A DNA stretch of 64,000 bases, taken from contig JBOHGM010000005.1 of assembly GCA_050699435.1 (NCBI GenBank), positions 1-64,000 of the forward strand. Direction: 5' to 3'. Position numbers and translations under genes: made by a program. Numbering within the stretch: position 1 is the stretch's first letter; each line of letters starts with the position of its first letter. Origin of the DNA: GCA-003244245 sp050699435. Lineage in GTDB: Bacteria; Actinomycetota; Actinomycetes; Mycobacteriales; Pseudonocardiaceae. Below the pieces are notes generated by a model. That model made no database searches and was not told the origin of the DNA. It was given only the letters and a program-made list of their open reading frames with translations. Below are positions 63,336 to 64,000 of this stretch, one piece after another.

Positions 63336-63660
63336 ATGGTGCGGCTGTGGCAGCAGCTCGACGCGGCTGCACCGGCGCAGTACGAGGTCATGCCGGAGGC
63401 GAACGTGGCGCTGGGGGAGACCGGGCGCTGATCCCGGACTTCTGCGTCATCGACCGGCCGGGGTTCGACGGCCTCATTCTCTCGGCCGGGCACGTGGTGC
63501 TCGTCGGCGAGATCGCCTCGCCGTCCACCCGCGTCTACGACCAGACGACCAAGCGCGCGCTGTATGCCGAGGCCGGGATTCCCTCTCTGCTCATGGTCGA
63601 TCCGAGCTGCCAGCCACCGTCGGCAGTGTGCTATGAGCTGCTGGACGGCAGTCATAATGC
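63336..63660 (+). pseudogene. Uma2-family nuclease-fold gene, frameshifted
   Basis: The N-terminal piece (MVRLWQQLDAAAPAQYEVMP, EANVALGETGR, stop at 63429) continues in the next frame as ALIPDFCVIDRPGFDGLILS, VVLVGEIASPSTRVYDQTTK and RALYAEAGIPSLLMVDPSCQ, the conserved Uma2 (DUF820) end with its PD-(D/E)XK core. The usual first 40-50 residues are absent, and the 3' end runs into the gene below. A frameshift plus truncations make it non-functional. Confidence 0.75.
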
Positions 63661-64000
63661 CGCTAAAATATTGACCTGCAATCCGAGGCGGTTGAGAAAT
63701 CCATCAGAATCTCTAACGACCAGCCGAGCAGTTATTCGCACACGCCTGGTTGCGGCATTGAAGTCAGCAAGTACTGAATCCACGGCCCACAGTGCATCAA
63801 TGGCAGTGTCTTCGTTAGAAATGCTCGCCAGCGACGCAGTGGCAGTCGCGTCTCTGAATTGACCTGGAAAAAGGGTAGGGCCAATGTCAAAGACGAGGTC
63901 GTCAACCACTATCTTTTCATTTCCTGGGGGAGTGAGCGTGAACACCGCCGTCCCCACAATGATGAATAGACGATTTGCGGTGCCGGGGCCGTTGACGTCG
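63652..64000 (-). CDS. Hypothetical protein, cut by the right window edge
   Basis: The C-terminal 115 or so residues of a minus-strand gene are present; the start lies outside. FIIVGTAVFTLTPPGNEKIV, VDDLVFDIGPTLFPGQFRDA, ASISNEDTAIDALWAVDSVL, ADFNAATRRVRITARLVVRD, ending NRLGLQVNILAAL. It looks like a beta-rich, coat- or immunoglobulin-like fold but no family is recognised. The DNA is visibly less GC-rich than its left neighbours. Confidence 0.5.
   Translation of the reverse strand, partial: DVNGPGTANRLFIIVGTAVFTLTPPGNEKIVVDDLVFDIGPTLFPGQFRDATATASLASISNEDTAIDALWAVDSVLADFNAATRRVRITARLVVRDSDGFLNRLGLQVNILAAL

Overview
The window looks like part of a chromosome from a high-GC actinomycete, most likely of the Pseudonocardiaceae. 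Three things point there. The backbone genes include DUF2537, sepH, serC, the citrate synthase pair citA/gltA around pdxH, and DUF2530, DUF3105 and DUF5313 genes. Mycothiol-linked metabolism is present (an S-(hydroxymethyl)mycothiol dehydrogenase with its metallo-hydrolase partner). GTG starts are frequent, and at least two genes look leaderless. The family assignment is inferred from gene content and was not checked by a search. One 100-base run of N (43969-44068) marks an assembly gap inside a tandem repeat.

Layout. 1-5.3 kb is accessory DNA: a helix-turn-helix regulator cut by the window edge, three small conserved hypothetical genes, relics of XRE regulators, and a tightly overlapping radical SAM / ATPase / phosphotransferase operon. 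5.3-16 kb is mostly backbone (rarD, DUF2530, an internally deleted NCS2 permease, marR-MFS, a GCS2-type ligase, DUF2537, sepH, serC). It is interrupted by a small insertion at 7.3-8.4 kb and by a nuclease-fold gene placed between two copies of a palindromic repeat. 16.2-22.7 kb is a second accessory patch with IS66 remnants, a CorA-like membrane protein, an FAD oxidoreductase, a second phosphotransferase and a broken XRE/DUF5753 regulator. 22.8-43.8 kb is backbone again (purC, vapBC, pyrimidine reductase, citA, pdxH, amino acid permease, gltA, a secreted sugar-dehydrogenase/LGFP protein, mscR operon, CsbD, PHP phosphoesterase, fprA, HAD phosphatase).

After the gap and an IS630 remnant, 45.4-56.9 kb holds a complete aerobic carbon monoxide dehydrogenase cluster. 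coxM-coxS-coxL, a CoxF-like XdhC protein fused to a YHS domain, coxG, five tiny membrane-anchored helical proteins and a DUF1059 protein run on the + strand. coxD, coxE and three small unknown genes run on the - strand, and the two arms converge at about 53.2 kb. CoxL carries the AYRCSFR signature of true (form I) CO dehydrogenase, so the cell can probably oxidise CO. sodA follows. The right end has a class V aminotransferase-like gene, a CBS protein, two acyltransferase-3 proteins, a DUF2278/lamin-tail protein, a broken Uma2 gene and a gene cut by the window edge.

The most interesting observations are four. First, a near-consensus iron box on a good promoter at the end of the MFS gene is followed within about 90 bases by a terminator, which looks like an iron-responsive small RNA. 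Second, a set of five architecture-sharing small membrane proteins lies in the cox operon. Third, the radical SAM enzyme has a cysteine-rich tail. Fourth, 14-22 bp tandem repeats recur in many intergenic regions and in some genes.
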